Shown one piece after another: positions 44,101-52,640 of a stretch of 64,000 nucleotides of DNA. The position numbers and the translations under genes are program-made. The stretch lies in contig CAZXDP010000008.1 of assembly GCA_964639255.1 (NCBI GenBank), positions 5,966 to 69,965 of the forward strand, written 5' to 3'. Position 1 is the first letter of the stretch. Each line of letters opens with the position of its first letter. Source of the DNA: NZQO01 sp964639255 (GTDB lineage Bacteria; Bacteroidota; Bacteroidia; Flavobacteriales; Flavobacteriaceae). A model generated the notes under the pieces. That model worked only from the letters and a program-made list of their open reading frames with translations. It made no database searches and was not told where the DNA came from.

Positions 44101-45509
44101 TCGACACCTTCCAATGCCAAGATGGGTAGGAAAACGATAAGGATTATCAGCTGTCCGAAGAAGGCTGCGTTCATCATTTTTTTGGATGCATCGGCTGCAA
44201 TTTCGTCACGGTCTTTCTTATCCAAAGATTTCTTTTTAAGCACATAACTGGCCATAAGAAATACACTCGCTTCCACGATAATGACCGCCCCATCTACGAT
44301 AATACCAAAGTCGATTGCACCCAAGCTCATCAGGTTCGCCCATACGTCAAAAACATTCATTAGGATAAAGGCAAACAATAGGGATAGGGGAATGGTCGAT
44401 GCCACAATCAGTCCGCCACGCCAGTTCCCCAAAAGAAAGACGAGTACAAAAATCACGATGAGCGCGCCTTCCAGAAGATTGTTGCGTACCGTGCCCGTTG
44501 TCTCACTTATGAGTTTACTTCTATCCAACAAGGGTTCGATGACCACGCCTTCGGGAAGTGATTTCTGGATTTCCGCCATCCTATCCTTAACGCGGACAAT
44601 GACCTCGTTTGAGTTTGCGCCTTTGAGCATCATCACCAGTCCACCGACGACCTCGCCTTCGCCATCCTGCGTTAATGCCCCATAGCGAACGGCGGAACTG
44701 AAGCGTACATCGGCCACATCGTTTACGGTGATGGGCACACCATTTTCATTTTTAATAACGATTTTCTTGATGTCATTGAGGTTGCGTACCAAACCTTCAC
44801 CCCGAATGAAGTTGGCCTGGTGGTTCTTTTCGATGTAGGCACCACCCGTATTCCTATTGTTTGCTTCCAAAGCTTTAAATACATCGGTAATGGTAAGCCC
44901 GATAGCCTTCAATTCGTTGGGGTCAACGGCCACTTCATATTGTTTAATCTTTCCACCTATCGCATTGATTTCAACGACGCCAGGCACCATCGCCATTTGT
45001 CGTTGTACAATCCAATCCTGCATCGTGCGCAAGTCGGCAAGGGAATACTCGTCCTGAAACTCAGGCTTGACCTTTAAGGTGTATTGGTACACTTCGCCCA
45101 AACCAGTTGTAATAGGTCCCATCGATGGCTGGCCCAATTCCTCTGGAATTTGCTCGCGTACCTCAGTCAGTTTTTCGGAAACGAGCTGGCGTGGCAAAAA
45201 GGTTCCCATATCATCGTCAAAAACTACCGTTACCACCGATAGCCCGAATCGGGAAATCGAACGGATTTCCTTGACATCGGGAAGGTTGCTCATCGCCACT
45301 TCCACGGGATAGGTTACGAACTGTTCGATATCCTCTGTACCCAGATTGGGCGATTGCGTGATGACCTGTACCTGGTTGTTGGTTATATCCGGCACAGCAT
45401 CTATGGGAACTTGGGTCATACTGTAGATACCGGCACCGATGAGTGCCAGTGTAAGCAGACCGATAATAAATTTGTTATTGATTGAAAAATCAATGATTCT
45501 GTTAATCAT
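41169..45509 (-). CDS. Heavy-metal RND pump fused to TolC-like outer-membrane factor
   Basis: A 1446-aa protein. Residues 1 to about 1035 are a CusA/CzcA pump: MINRIIDFSINNKFIIG start, IPIDAVPDITNNQVQ-like porter entry, GAIDFGIIVDGAVIIVE with the acidic proton site, and late TM segments. A second hydrophobic segment at about 1043-1063 (ending AFAKAEAQ) looks like a signal peptide. Residues 1085-1446 form an OMF (TolC) domain (VSLEQAVEISKENYPLL start, PNLNLQGGLQ, ISLPLFSG). Start at 45509 was chosen because the in-frame upstream part falls in repeat-like intergenic DNA. Zn/Co/Cd or Cu/Ag export is expected. Confidence 0.9.
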   Translation of the reverse strand: MINRIIDFSINNKFIIGLLTLALIGAGIYSMTQVPIDAVPDITNNQVQVITQSPNLGTEDIEQFVTYPVEVAMSNLPDVKEIRSISRFGLSVVTVVFDDDMGTFLPRQLVSEKLTEVREQIPEELGQPSMGPITTGLGEVYQYTLKVKPEFQDEYSLADLRTMQDWIVQRQMAMVPGVVEINAIGGKIKQYEVAVDPNELKAIGLTITDVFKALEANNRNTGGAYIEKNHQANFIRGEGLVRNLNDIKKIVIKNENGVPITVNDVADVRFSSAVRYGALTQDGEGEVVGGLVMMLKGANSNEVIVRVKDRMAEIQKSLPEGVVIEPLLDRSKLISETTGTVRNNLLEGALIVIFVLVFLLGNWRGGLIVASTIPLSLLFAFILMNVFDVWANLMSLGAIDFGIIVDGAVIIVEASVFLMASYVLKKKSLDKKDRDEIAADASKKMMNAAFFGQLIILIVFLPILALEGVEGKMFQPMALTFIFAMIGAMVLCLTYVPMMSALFLKPPKKEKKSWGDRFVHWVQRKYEPLLLNALEKGKWVVSIAVAIFAVAIFTFTKMGGEFIPQLDEGDIAFHAILKPGSSLSETIETTTKIERIVKAEFPEVEKIVSRIGVAEVPTDPMPMDFADVFVILKPQDEWVSAESKDELIDKMKDAVSIIPGVNYEFTQPIEMRFNELLEGIREDIAIKIYGEDIDVLASKADEITKIIAGTEGIGDMRAEATSGLPQMTIKYNRNKLAQYGVSIDQLNMMVQSAFAGGYAGVIFEGEKRFDLVVRLDEQNRSDINDIRNLYINLPNGSQIPLHELAAIEYTPGPMQISRDNTNRRTYVGVNVRGRDVESLVNEIRDKLDANLDLPPGYFIRYGGAFENLERASDRLQTVVPIALLLIFILIYFALKSFPQTLMIYLAIPMATIGGVFALWLRDMPFSISAGVGFIVLFGVAVLNGLVMISGFNELKEEGVINLKERIVEGTKRRVRPIMLTAFTDILGFLPMAISASAGAEVQRPLATVVIGGLITSTLLTLFILPIFYQWVERRSERKIKVNPKIVTASAVVCFFFAFAKAEAQQVRQNDTLPVVSLEQAVEISKENYPLLKTKQLEIQKQNALKGTAYDLGNTQVFTGGEEVSDGQGIYTLVGVVQQNINLFGIGAKKRLQKQRIALAETALDFTALQVEQEVKKAWSQAYQQRQKFELYRELDSIYSQFEKAIELNYEVEAISRLEYSSATNQALQINNKLQQAESDYAIALQKLNLWLVSDTFYTVPDTLDENEMAVLGIPSTIETHPELELSRKRIEEAQSSYQAERSDLLPNLNLQGGLQRVNGSNGFYTYQAGISLPLFSGTERSQAKAAKIQSEIAKANADFTKRQLQSEYRQAVQAYQKWEASWRFYKDKALPLAEEQRQGALLAYKEGAVDYAAFTQIIRDAIQTEMDALDALDNYLKSVFALQYFK

Positions 45510-45654
45510 AGATTTAGGTGTTAATTCAGTTAAAAATGAAATTGTGCTTTCCCTTCGACTGCGCTTTGGACAGGCGCGCAAGGCAAATACACCATTTGAA
45601 GTTTCCTAAAGCTGAAAACTTCAAAACTGGATATAGTAATCCTGTAAAACTGAA
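45510..45654. other. Intergenic stretch with a CTTCGACT-type repeat scar
   Basis: Contains CCCTTCGACTGCGCTTTGGA at 45551-45570, resembling the short dispersed palindromic repeat (CTTCGACTnnGCTCAG) frequent in Flavobacteriaceae. A related copy is within the CopA linker at 51211-51226. No gene seen. Confidence 0.45.
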
Positions 45655-45963
45655 TTAAACCTGCGGGGGCTGAAAGAGAGAGAAAGTAATATCCTTACCG
45701 ATACTGTCGAAGTGGGCAAAGTTATCCTGTGGAATGGTCGCTTGAAGCGGTTCGAAGTTAGCAATACCAAAGTGTATCGTGTGAACGTGACAGCAGTGGC
45801 ACTGGCAGAACGGTGAGCAAAGTTCGCAATCGTCACCGTGGTCACCATCAAAATCAACTACTGAAACGGTTTGGGAATCGTCGGCGACATCACCAACATC
45901 GCTACAAGGCACCACATTGAGCGCCAAGAAGTAAATCGATAATATGATTGCCAAAACTTTCAC
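45655..45963 (-). CDS. DUF6660-like Cys/His-rich exported protein
   Basis: A 102-aa exported protein with signal MKVLAIILSIYFLALNVVPC, an acidic stretch and a metal-binding-like cluster (CELCSPFCQCHCCHVH). It matches the DUF6660 group, which is common beside copper and RND genes. It could bind copper in the periplasm. It lies upstream of the pump gene in the same orientation. Confidence 0.75.
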   Translation of the reverse strand: MKVLAIILSIYFLALNVVPCSDVGDVADDSQTVSVVDFDGDHGDDCELCSPFCQCHCCHVHTIHFGIANFEPLQATIPQDNFAHFDSIGKDITFSLFQPPQV

Positions 45964-46007
45964 GATGCAAAGATAACAGAATTTCGGTGCAACAGGGTTG
46001 CAAAGTC

Positions 46008-47717
46008 CTATTTCAACGAATCAATCACACTACCGCACGTTAACATTGCATCACCATAATAAGGATTACGGATTTCTTCTTCGGTGCTCAACCAAACCGC
46101 ACCTTTATTGTTGTTTGCCATTGGGCATTTTTGAACGTATAGGGGGTTGTCAATGCTTTCGAGATTCATTGCTATTGCAACCAAATTTTCATTGAGAATG
46201 ACGAAATGACTACGTTGGTTTTCTAAATTAGAATTACTTGCAATGGCATCCAGCATTTCAATACTTTTGGATAGATGGGTTTTGAGCATTTTGTCCAAAT
46301 CTTTTTGTGATATCACCTTCATTTTTTCGGAAGATACTTTCGCAAAATCGGAAACTTTTTCTGCATTACTCGCTACCAAAGCATCTTTGAGTTCAAGGTA
46401 TGACGGCAAAGCCTTCACAAACTGTTCTTGAAAAGAAGTTGAAAGTGACATTTCCATCGCCATCATTTCTTTCTCTTCTTCAGTACTTTGATTCATCATC
46501 GATTTCTTCCCCTGCAATTGCGCAGCTGCATCTACGGTAAAAGTGCCATTGGTCACAATCTCATCGCCATTTTTTAAACCGGATGTAACCGTAAACATAT
46601 CGCCATTGCGATTGCCAAGAGTAACTTCCCGCATTTCAAAAACAGGTTCGTTGGCGTTGGTTTTGATGTACACCAAAGACCGTTCACCCGTCCACATCAC
46701 AGCACTTGCAGGTATGGTCAGGTTTGATTCCGTATTTACCGTTGTTCCTTCTACTTTGCCAGTTACGAACATTCCGGGTTTTAGCATTCCATCGCTATTT
46801 TTGAGATTGGCCCGAACGGTTACGGTGCGGGTTTGGGTATTCAGAACAGGGTCTATGAATGAAATTGTTGCATCAAATTCCTTATTGGGGTAAGCATTAG
46901 TCGTTACTGAAATTTTCTGCCCTTTTTTAAACTCTGAAATCTGGTTTTCGTAGGCATCAAATTCCGCCCATACAGAGTTTAGGTTACTCACCTTTACAAT
47001 GGGCTGTCCCTGTTTTACATAGTCGCCTTCGGCAGCCATTTTTTCTGAAACCGTTCCGGATACGGTCGCATAAATCGGAAAGTTCTCTTTGACCTTGCCG
47101 GATTCCTCTATGCTATTGATTTGGGCTTCCGAGAGTTTCCAAAGTTTCAGTTTGTTGCGTACCGCCTTGTATAGTGAGGGTTGCGATTCTTTTAGCGAAG
47201 CCGCAGTAATCAATTCTTGCTGAGCAGCTATCAGATTAGGTGCATAAATGGTTGCCAACAATTGCCCTTTTTGTACTTCCTGACCTTCAAAATTGACGTT
47301 GAGCCGTTCAATTCTACCATCGAAATAACTGGCCTGCACCGCATTTTCTTCCTCGTTCATCTTGATTTTTCCCGAAAGGGAAATCATATTCTCATCATCT
47401 ACAGAAGCATTTCCCACGATGGATGTTTGGATGTCCGCCAATGCCATCGCATTTTTGGTCATCTTTATTTCGTTCATTGCAAGTCCATCAGCACCTGATT
47501 CCGCAGGAATTAAATCCATTCCGCAAATGGGACAATCACCTGGTTCGGGTTGCATAATCTGGGGGTGCATCGAGCAGGTCCACATTTGACCTTCCGCTTC
47601 TGTGGAATGGTCGTGCTTATCTGTCATAGATTCTTCCGATGAGCCACCGAAAATGAGCCAACCACCAAGCAGTCCGACAACGACTGCAATAGCGATATAT
47701 ATGAAATTCTTGTTCAT
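46008..47717 (-). CDS. cusB: CusB-type RND adaptor with heavy-metal-binding domain and DUF3347
   Basis: A 569-aa periplasmic adaptor. An N-terminal TM (IAIAVVVGLLGGWLIFG) is followed by a YHS-like heavy-metal-binding domain (WTCSMHPQIMQPEPGDCPIC). The MFP body includes YAPNLIAAQQELITAA and VKVSNLNSVWAEFDAYEN. The C-terminal DUF3347 part is YVQKCPMANNNKGAVWLS. It is a copper/silver adaptor; its pump partner is probably CusA at 56845. The same DUF3347 domain also occurs alone at 52007. Confidence 0.92.
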   Translation of the reverse strand: MNKNFIYIAIAVVVGLLGGWLIFGGSSEESMTDKHDHSTEAEGQMWTCSMHPQIMQPEPGDCPICGMDLIPAESGADGLAMNEIKMTKNAMALADIQTSIVGNASVDDENMISLSGKIKMNEEENAVQASYFDGRIERLNVNFEGQEVQKGQLLATIYAPNLIAAQQELITAASLKESQPSLYKAVRNKLKLWKLSEAQINSIEESGKVKENFPIYATVSGTVSEKMAAEGDYVKQGQPIVKVSNLNSVWAEFDAYENQISEFKKGQKISVTTNAYPNKEFDATISFIDPVLNTQTRTVTVRANLKNSDGMLKPGMFVTGKVEGTTVNTESNLTIPASAVMWTGERSLVYIKTNANEPVFEMREVTLGNRNGDMFTVTSGLKNGDEIVTNGTFTVDAAAQLQGKKSMMNQSTEEEKEMMAMEMSLSTSFQEQFVKALPSYLELKDALVASNAEKVSDFAKVSSEKMKVISQKDLDKMLKTHLSKSIEMLDAIASNSNLENQRSHFVILNENLVAIAMNLESIDNPLYVQKCPMANNNKGAVWLSTEEEIRNPYYGDAMLTCGSVIDSLK

Positions 47718-47723
47718 AGCTAT

Positions 47724-48203
47724 TTATTTTTCGTTCTGTAATCGTTCAATCATTTCTTTCATTTCGGCAATTTCCCTGCGCTGTGCCTTGATGATTTCTT
47801 CTGCCAGTTTCTTCACCTCTGGGTCTTTGATGTCCGCTCGTTCACTGGTCAATATAGCGATGGAATGATGCGGTATCATTGCTTTCATCCATAGTACGTC
47901 ACCTACTGTGGATTTTTGGTCGCGAACCAAAAACAATGCCCCAAAAAACAAGACCAAACTACCTAAAAGAATGGCAATATTCTTTTTCTTGTCGGTGTAC
48001 ATCTTCCGCATAAAAAACCACATAATGACTGCCATTGCTGCTATGCCCAGACAGACCATATAGAAGCGCGTTAGGCTGAACCATACGTGGTCGAGTTCAT
48101 AGGTGTTGAGATACATTGTGATGTACATTGCTACAAATGAGCAAGCCAGCATCATAAAAAATGTTCTGTATTTTCCTTTGTTTGCGTGTTTTGAATGTTC
48201 CAT
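47724..48203 (-). CDS. DUF305 domain membrane protein
   Basis: A 159-aa protein with three or four hydrophobic segments (FFMMLACSFVAMYITMYL, MVCLGIAAMAVIMWFFM, IAILLGSLVLFFGALFLV) and the DUF305 motif MKAMIPHHSIAI with RRE helix at the C-terminus. DUF305 proteins are frequent in copper-resistance clusters and may bind metal by the HH pair. It lies directly after CusB. Confidence 0.88.
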   Translation of the reverse strand: MEHSKHANKGKYRTFFMMLACSFVAMYITMYLNTYELDHVWFSLTRFYMVCLGIAAMAVIMWFFMRKMYTDKKKNIAILLGSLVLFFGALFLVRDQKSTVGDVLWMKAMIPHHSIAILTSERADIKDPEVKKLAEEIIKAQRREIAEMKEMIERLQNEK

Positions 48204-48222
48204 AGTTTTTGAATTTTTGGTG

Positions 48223-48930
48223 TTATTTGTTTCTCTTTTTTATTTTTCTGATTGTTGGTGAACTGATATACCATAACAAAAACCCGCTCAATACGGTAAT
48301 CAATCCAAGTAGGGAAAAGGCACGTAGTACGGTTGTATTGAAATCGTCGCGACCTTCATAATCCATCGTATGGGTCATCCATAGAAAGTCGAACCAACGC
48401 CAATCCCGATGACGTAGCGTTTGGAATGCGCCATCTTTTTCGGAAACGTAGGCCTTGATGTTTTTAGGTGTTTCATAGCTGATGACATAGGCCGGAAGCG
48501 GTCTGCCACGATACTCGCTATGGCTGCCTACTTGCTCGATGCGCTCGATTCCTTTTACTTGAAGTTCCGGCAACATATTCCGTTCAGCGATTTTCAGAGC
48601 TTCACTTTCTGAGATTACTTTCTTTACTTTGCCTGTCTTGGCATCAAAGAGCTGTTTGTCATTAATCCAGTAAAAGGGTTTACCACCGATTTCCCGAAGT
48701 TCTACCGAGACTATTGCTTCTTCAAGATTCACTTCGGATGGACTTATCAAACTTGTAAAAGCAGATGCCTTTACTGGGTCTTGCCGAAATTGGTCACCGT
48801 GTATTTCGTCAATGTCTGTCCAACTAAAATACATCCCACTTATCGTCCACATCAAGAACTGGATGCCCAAGAAGATGCCCAAATAGCGGTGTACCTTTCT
48901 AATTTTTATCGCTGTTTTTCTTTTTACCAT
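48223..48930 (-). CDS. PepSY-associated TM domain protein
   Basis: A 235-aa protein with PepSY-type organisation: an N-terminal TM (RYLGIFLGIQFLMWTISGM), a periplasmic PepSY-like part (ISESEALKIAERNMLPE) and a C-terminal TM (LLGLITVLSGFLLWYI). It lies 5 bp after the copA stop within the copper block. The role is unclear; related proteins take part in membrane-bound redox or metal handling. Confidence 0.85.
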   Translation of the reverse strand: MVKRKTAIKIRKVHRYLGIFLGIQFLMWTISGMYFSWTDIDEIHGDQFRQDPVKASAFTSLISPSEVNLEEAIVSVELREIGGKPFYWINDKQLFDAKTGKVKKVISESEALKIAERNMLPELQVKGIERIEQVGSHSEYRGRPLPAYVISYETPKNIKAYVSEKDGAFQTLRHRDWRWFDFLWMTHTMDYEGRDDFNTTVLRAFSLLGLITVLSGFLLWYISSPTIRKIKKRNK

Positions 48931-48935
48931 ATAAC

Positions 48936-51476
48936 TTAATCAATGTTTGAACCTTTAAGCCTAAGCGAATTGGCTATGACCGAAACCGAACTGAAACTCA
49001 TTGCCAGGGCCGCAATCATTGGGGACAATAAAATCCCAAAAAATGGATAGAGCAATCCCGCAGCAATGGGTATTCCCAAGGTGTTGTAAATCATCGCAAA
49101 AAACAGATTCTGCTTAATGTTTCGCATTACCACATCGCTTAAATTTCTTGCCTTGACAATACCGTGTAGGTCGCCTTTGACCAAAGTAATGGCAGCACTT
49201 TCTATGGCCACATCAGTACCCGTTCCCATTGCGATACCCACATCACTTTTTGCGAGAGCTGGGGCATCATTGATACCGTCACCTGCCATCGCCACGACTT
49301 TTCCATTTTCTTGTAGTTTTTCAACTTCCTGCAATTTGTTTTCGGGAAGCATTCCCGCTTGAAAATCTGCAAGATTGAGTTCGTTGGCCACTGCCTGAGC
49401 TGTATCGTGGTTGTCGCCCGTGAGCATAATCACATCGATTCCCTTGTCCTGTAATTCCTTGATGGCCTTGGCACTCGTTTTCTTAATTTTATCACCAATT
49501 ACTACATAACCGACAAGGTTTCCATCAATCGCGAGATAGGAAACGGTTTTGCCCTGCTTTTGGAAGAATTGGGCTTTTTCTTCCATTTCTTTGGAAAGCG
49601 TCGCCTTTGCATATTCCATCATTTTGGCATTTCCTAAAGCCACCTTTTTACCGTTTACATTACCTTCAACACCTTTACCGGTTACGGCATTGAACCCGTC
49701 GGCTTTTAAGAAATCAGCTTTTTGTTCTTTGCCGTATTTGATGGTGGCTTCCGCAAGGGGATGCTCACTTTGATTATTCAGGGAAACAATGTATTGCAGT
49801 ACTTCGCTATCGCTGAAACCGTTATCAAAAGACCCCATTTTTTCCACCGTGGGTTTTCCTTCGGTAATCGTTCCCGTTTTATCCACGATAAGGGTATCTA
49901 CCTTATCCATTTTTTCAAGTGCCTCTGCATTCTTGATGAGCACCCCATTTTGTGCACCCTTACCCACACCGACCATCACGGACATCGGTGTTGCCAATCC
50001 CAATGCACAGGGACAGGCGATAATCAAAACGGCAATGGCATTGACCAAGGCATACACATAAGCTGGTTCTGGTCCCCAAATTGCCCAAATCCCAAAAGTG
50101 ATTACGGCGATGATGACCACGATGGGCACAAAGTAACCTGAAACGGTATCGGCCAGTTTTTGGATAGGCGCACGGCTACGACTGGCATCATTGACCATCT
50201 GGATAATTTGTGAAAGCAACGTGTCGGAACCTACCTTTTCCGCTTTCATTAGGAAAGATTGGTTGCCATTAATCGTTCCGCTGCTGACCTTATCATCTAC
50301 AGACTTGTTTACGGGAATGGGTTCGCCCGTTATCATTGATTCATCGATGGATGTTTCACCTTCGGTGATGACGCCGTCAACCGGAATTTTATCACCCGGT
50401 TTTACCCGAAGAATATCGTCTAATTCAATTTGGTCAATAGCAACTTCCTGTTCCTCGCCATCCACGACTTTGACTGCCTTGTTGGGTGCCAGTTTTAAAA
50501 GTTCCTTGACTGCGGAATTGGTTTTACTATGCGCACGAGCTTCTAACAATTGGCCAAGCAATACCAACGTAAGAATGACCGTGGCCGCTTCAAAATACAC
50601 GTGAACGGTTCCCGCTTCGGTCTTGAACTGTTCGGGGAAAAAGTCTGGTACGAGCATCCCGAATACGCTGAACAACCAAGCCACACCTGCACCAATGCCA
50701 ATAAGGGTGAACATATTGAGGTTCCACGTTTTTATACTGCGGTAAGCGCGTTCAAAGAACATCCAAGTGGCGTAGAACACAACGGGAATGGAAAGCGCAA
50801 ACTGAATCCAGTTCCAGTATTTCAGTTCCAGAATGTCGTACAGCGGATTGTTGGCAACCATTTCGGACATCGCAATGATGAAAATCGGCAACGTAAAGGC
50901 CGTGGCTACCCAAAACTTTTTGAGCAGTTTTTTATAGGTTTTTTCTTCTGCGGATAGGTCGGGTTCCATCGGTACCAAGTCCATTCCGCAAATAGGACAG
51001 CTTCCCGGCTCGTCCTTTACGATTTCGGGATGCATTGGGCACGTCCACTGTTCAGAAGTGGTAGCGGTCAAATTCTGTTCCTCGACCAAATCCATTCCGC
51101 AGACAGGGCAATCGCCCGGTTTGTCATAGGTTTTATCGCCTTCACAGTGCATCGGGCAGTAGAACGTTCCGGTTCCCTTGCCTTTAGGTTTTTCTTTTTT
51201 CGCTTTCGTACTTCGACTATGCTCAGCATTAACTTTAGCGGAATCATCCTTGTGATGATGTTTGCCTGGGTTGTGAATGCTATATGAACCGCCATCTTGC
51301 TTTAGTGCTTCCTGAAATGTTCCGATAGGAATATGCGATTCCATTTCAATGACCGCTTCAGATTTTTCTAAATTGACCGATGCTTCAATTACACCATCTA
51401 CTTTAGAGAGAGTTTTCTCGACGTGGGTTCTGCAACCATTGCAGGTCATTCCGTGTATGTGATAGGTGTGTTTCAT
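48936..51476 (-). CDS. copA: Copper-exporting P1B-1 ATPase CopA
   Basis: An 846-aa ATPase. The N-terminal HMA domain has MTCNGCRTH (Cys12, Cys15). Two heavy-metal-binding domains follow (YCPMHCEGD..CPVCGMD and WTCPMHPEI..CPICGMDLVP). Core motifs are TGEP (with SMITGEPIPVN), the copper site CPCALGL, DKTGTITEG, SEHPLAE and AGDGINDAPALAKSDVG. It exports Cu+ from the cytosol. The linker contains a SRSTKAKK region overlapping a flavobacterial repeat at 51211-51226. Confidence 0.95.
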   Translation of the reverse strand: MKHTYHIHGMTCNGCRTHVEKTLSKVDGVIEASVNLEKSEAVIEMESHIPIGTFQEALKQDGGSYSIHNPGKHHHKDDSAKVNAEHSRSTKAKKEKPKGKGTGTFYCPMHCEGDKTYDKPGDCPVCGMDLVEEQNLTATTSEQWTCPMHPEIVKDEPGSCPICGMDLVPMEPDLSAEEKTYKKLLKKFWVATAFTLPIFIIAMSEMVANNPLYDILELKYWNWIQFALSIPVVFYATWMFFERAYRSIKTWNLNMFTLIGIGAGVAWLFSVFGMLVPDFFPEQFKTEAGTVHVYFEAATVILTLVLLGQLLEARAHSKTNSAVKELLKLAPNKAVKVVDGEEQEVAIDQIELDDILRVKPGDKIPVDGVITEGETSIDESMITGEPIPVNKSVDDKVSSGTINGNQSFLMKAEKVGSDTLLSQIIQMVNDASRSRAPIQKLADTVSGYFVPIVVIIAVITFGIWAIWGPEPAYVYALVNAIAVLIIACPCALGLATPMSVMVGVGKGAQNGVLIKNAEALEKMDKVDTLIVDKTGTITEGKPTVEKMGSFDNGFSDSEVLQYIVSLNNQSEHPLAEATIKYGKEQKADFLKADGFNAVTGKGVEGNVNGKKVALGNAKMMEYAKATLSKEMEEKAQFFQKQGKTVSYLAIDGNLVGYVVIGDKIKKTSAKAIKELQDKGIDVIMLTGDNHDTAQAVANELNLADFQAGMLPENKLQEVEKLQENGKVVAMAGDGINDAPALAKSDVGIAMGTGTDVAIESAAITLVKGDLHGIVKARNLSDVVMRNIKQNLFFAMIYNTLGIPIAAGLLYPFFGILLSPMIAALAMSFSSVSVIANSLRLKGSNID

Positions 51477-51550
51477 TACTTTACTAATTTGTGCCTGTCA
51501 CGGGAAGGGTCACTAACCAACCATCAAACTTCCCTTCCCGCAGCAGGACT

Positions 51551-52006
51551 TTATTCCAAGCTATCTTTTAATTTTTTCATATACTCAATTACTGCTGTTT
51601 TGTTCGTTTCAGAAAAAATGGCATCCCTATGAATCAACGTATAGCTATCCAAAGGCATTTCACCATCTTCAATCTGGTTTATGATAGACCGTAATTTGCT
51701 ATTTTTCCTTCGGTCGGAAAGGTTGCCCCATTCGTTGAAATTCAGCTCTGCCTTTCCTTCTTTGATATGATGTTCCAAGTACCAAGCAGATGGTTGCACC
51801 TTGCTGTACCAAGGATAATCGGTATTGTTACTATGGCAATCATAGCAGGAAACCCGCAACGATTGTTCTACCGTTGCAGGTACATTGTTCACGAGCATAA
51901 AATCAGTTTCTGGTACCGTTTCATTCTGGTTATAGTCCACAGTAAAAAACTGGATGACCACAAAGGCAATCAATGCTATCCACGCTATGATTTTTACTAT
52001 TTTCAT
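51551..52006 (-). CDS. Heme-binding domain protein (haem_bd)
   Basis: A 151-aa exported protein with one N-terminal TM (IIAWIALIAFVVIQFFTV) and a CYDCHSNNTDYPWYS motif, the CxxCH of heme-binding haem_bd proteins. WYLEHHIKEGKAELNFNEW follows. The protein is probably periplasmic and tied to redox in the copper block. It lies directly before the DUF3347 gene's end (no gap). Confidence 0.9.
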   Translation of the reverse strand: MKIVKIIAWIALIAFVVIQFFTVDYNQNETVPETDFMLVNNVPATVEQSLRVSCYDCHSNNTDYPWYSKVQPSAWYLEHHIKEGKAELNFNEWGNLSDRRKNSKLRSIINQIEDGEMPLDSYTLIHRDAIFSETNKTAVIEYMKKLKDSLE

Positions 52007-52603
52007 TTAGTTTATTTCACGTTGCACCTTACCACATTTCAGCATTTGGGCACCGAAATAGGGGTTTCTGATTTCTTCGTTCATACTTAGCCAGGCACCA
52101 CCTTTATTGTTATCGTACATTGGGCAATACTGCTCATAAATGGTCATTGAAGTTCCCGTTATCGCCACCATATCGGTCATATCCTTACTAAGTGTTTTGA
52201 AATGCTCACGTTGGTGGGCTATATCGCTCTCGCCTATATGCTCGGCGTGTTCGGTGGCATCCTCAATGATGTCCTTTAGTTCGTTCTGCTCGCTGTCCGA
52301 ATAGCTCGATGCATCAAAAGATTTTAGTGATTGTGCCAAGGTGTTGCCCAGTTCTTTTGCTTTGGAATTGTCATCGTTGACCAAAGCATCCTTCAGGTTG
52401 AAATAGTCTTTCAATACCACTTCTGCCTTTGTATCTTGATTTTTGTCCATAGCCATATCTTCCTTATCATTCATCGTTTCCTGATGCATCTCGTTGCTCA
52501 TAGGTGCAGCTGGTTCATTCTTGTTTCCATCCTTGCAGGAAACGGTTAGAATCATTGTGGCAACAAGTGCCATTGTGCTCATTGTTAATTTGATTGTTTT
52601 CAT
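52007..52603 (-). CDS. DUF3347 lipoprotein
   Basis: A 198-aa lipoprotein. Signal with lipobox-like TVSCKDG, a Met/Asp-rich stretch (MSNEMHQETMNDKEDMAMDK), and the DUF3347 body ending YCPMYDNNKGGAWLSM and EIRNPYFGAQMLKCG. It is related to the C-terminal domain of the CusB-like protein at 46008. It probably sequesters copper in the periplasm. Confidence 0.9.
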   Translation of the reverse strand: MKTIKLTMSTMALVATMILTVSCKDGNKNEPAAPMSNEMHQETMNDKEDMAMDKNQDTKAEVVLKDYFNLKDALVNDDNSKAKELGNTLAQSLKSFDASSYSDSEQNELKDIIEDATEHAEHIGESDIAHQREHFKTLSKDMTDMVAITGTSMTIYEQYCPMYDNNKGGAWLSMNEEIRNPYFGAQMLKCGKVQREIN

Positions 52604-52640
52604 TTTGTGTCTGTTTTAAAGGTTTATAAATGGTTTGTGT

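Noticed and set aside
41169..45581. Start of the RND fusion at 45581
   Set aside because: The extra 24 residues fall in repeat-like DNA; MINRIIDFS at 45509 is the usual RND start.
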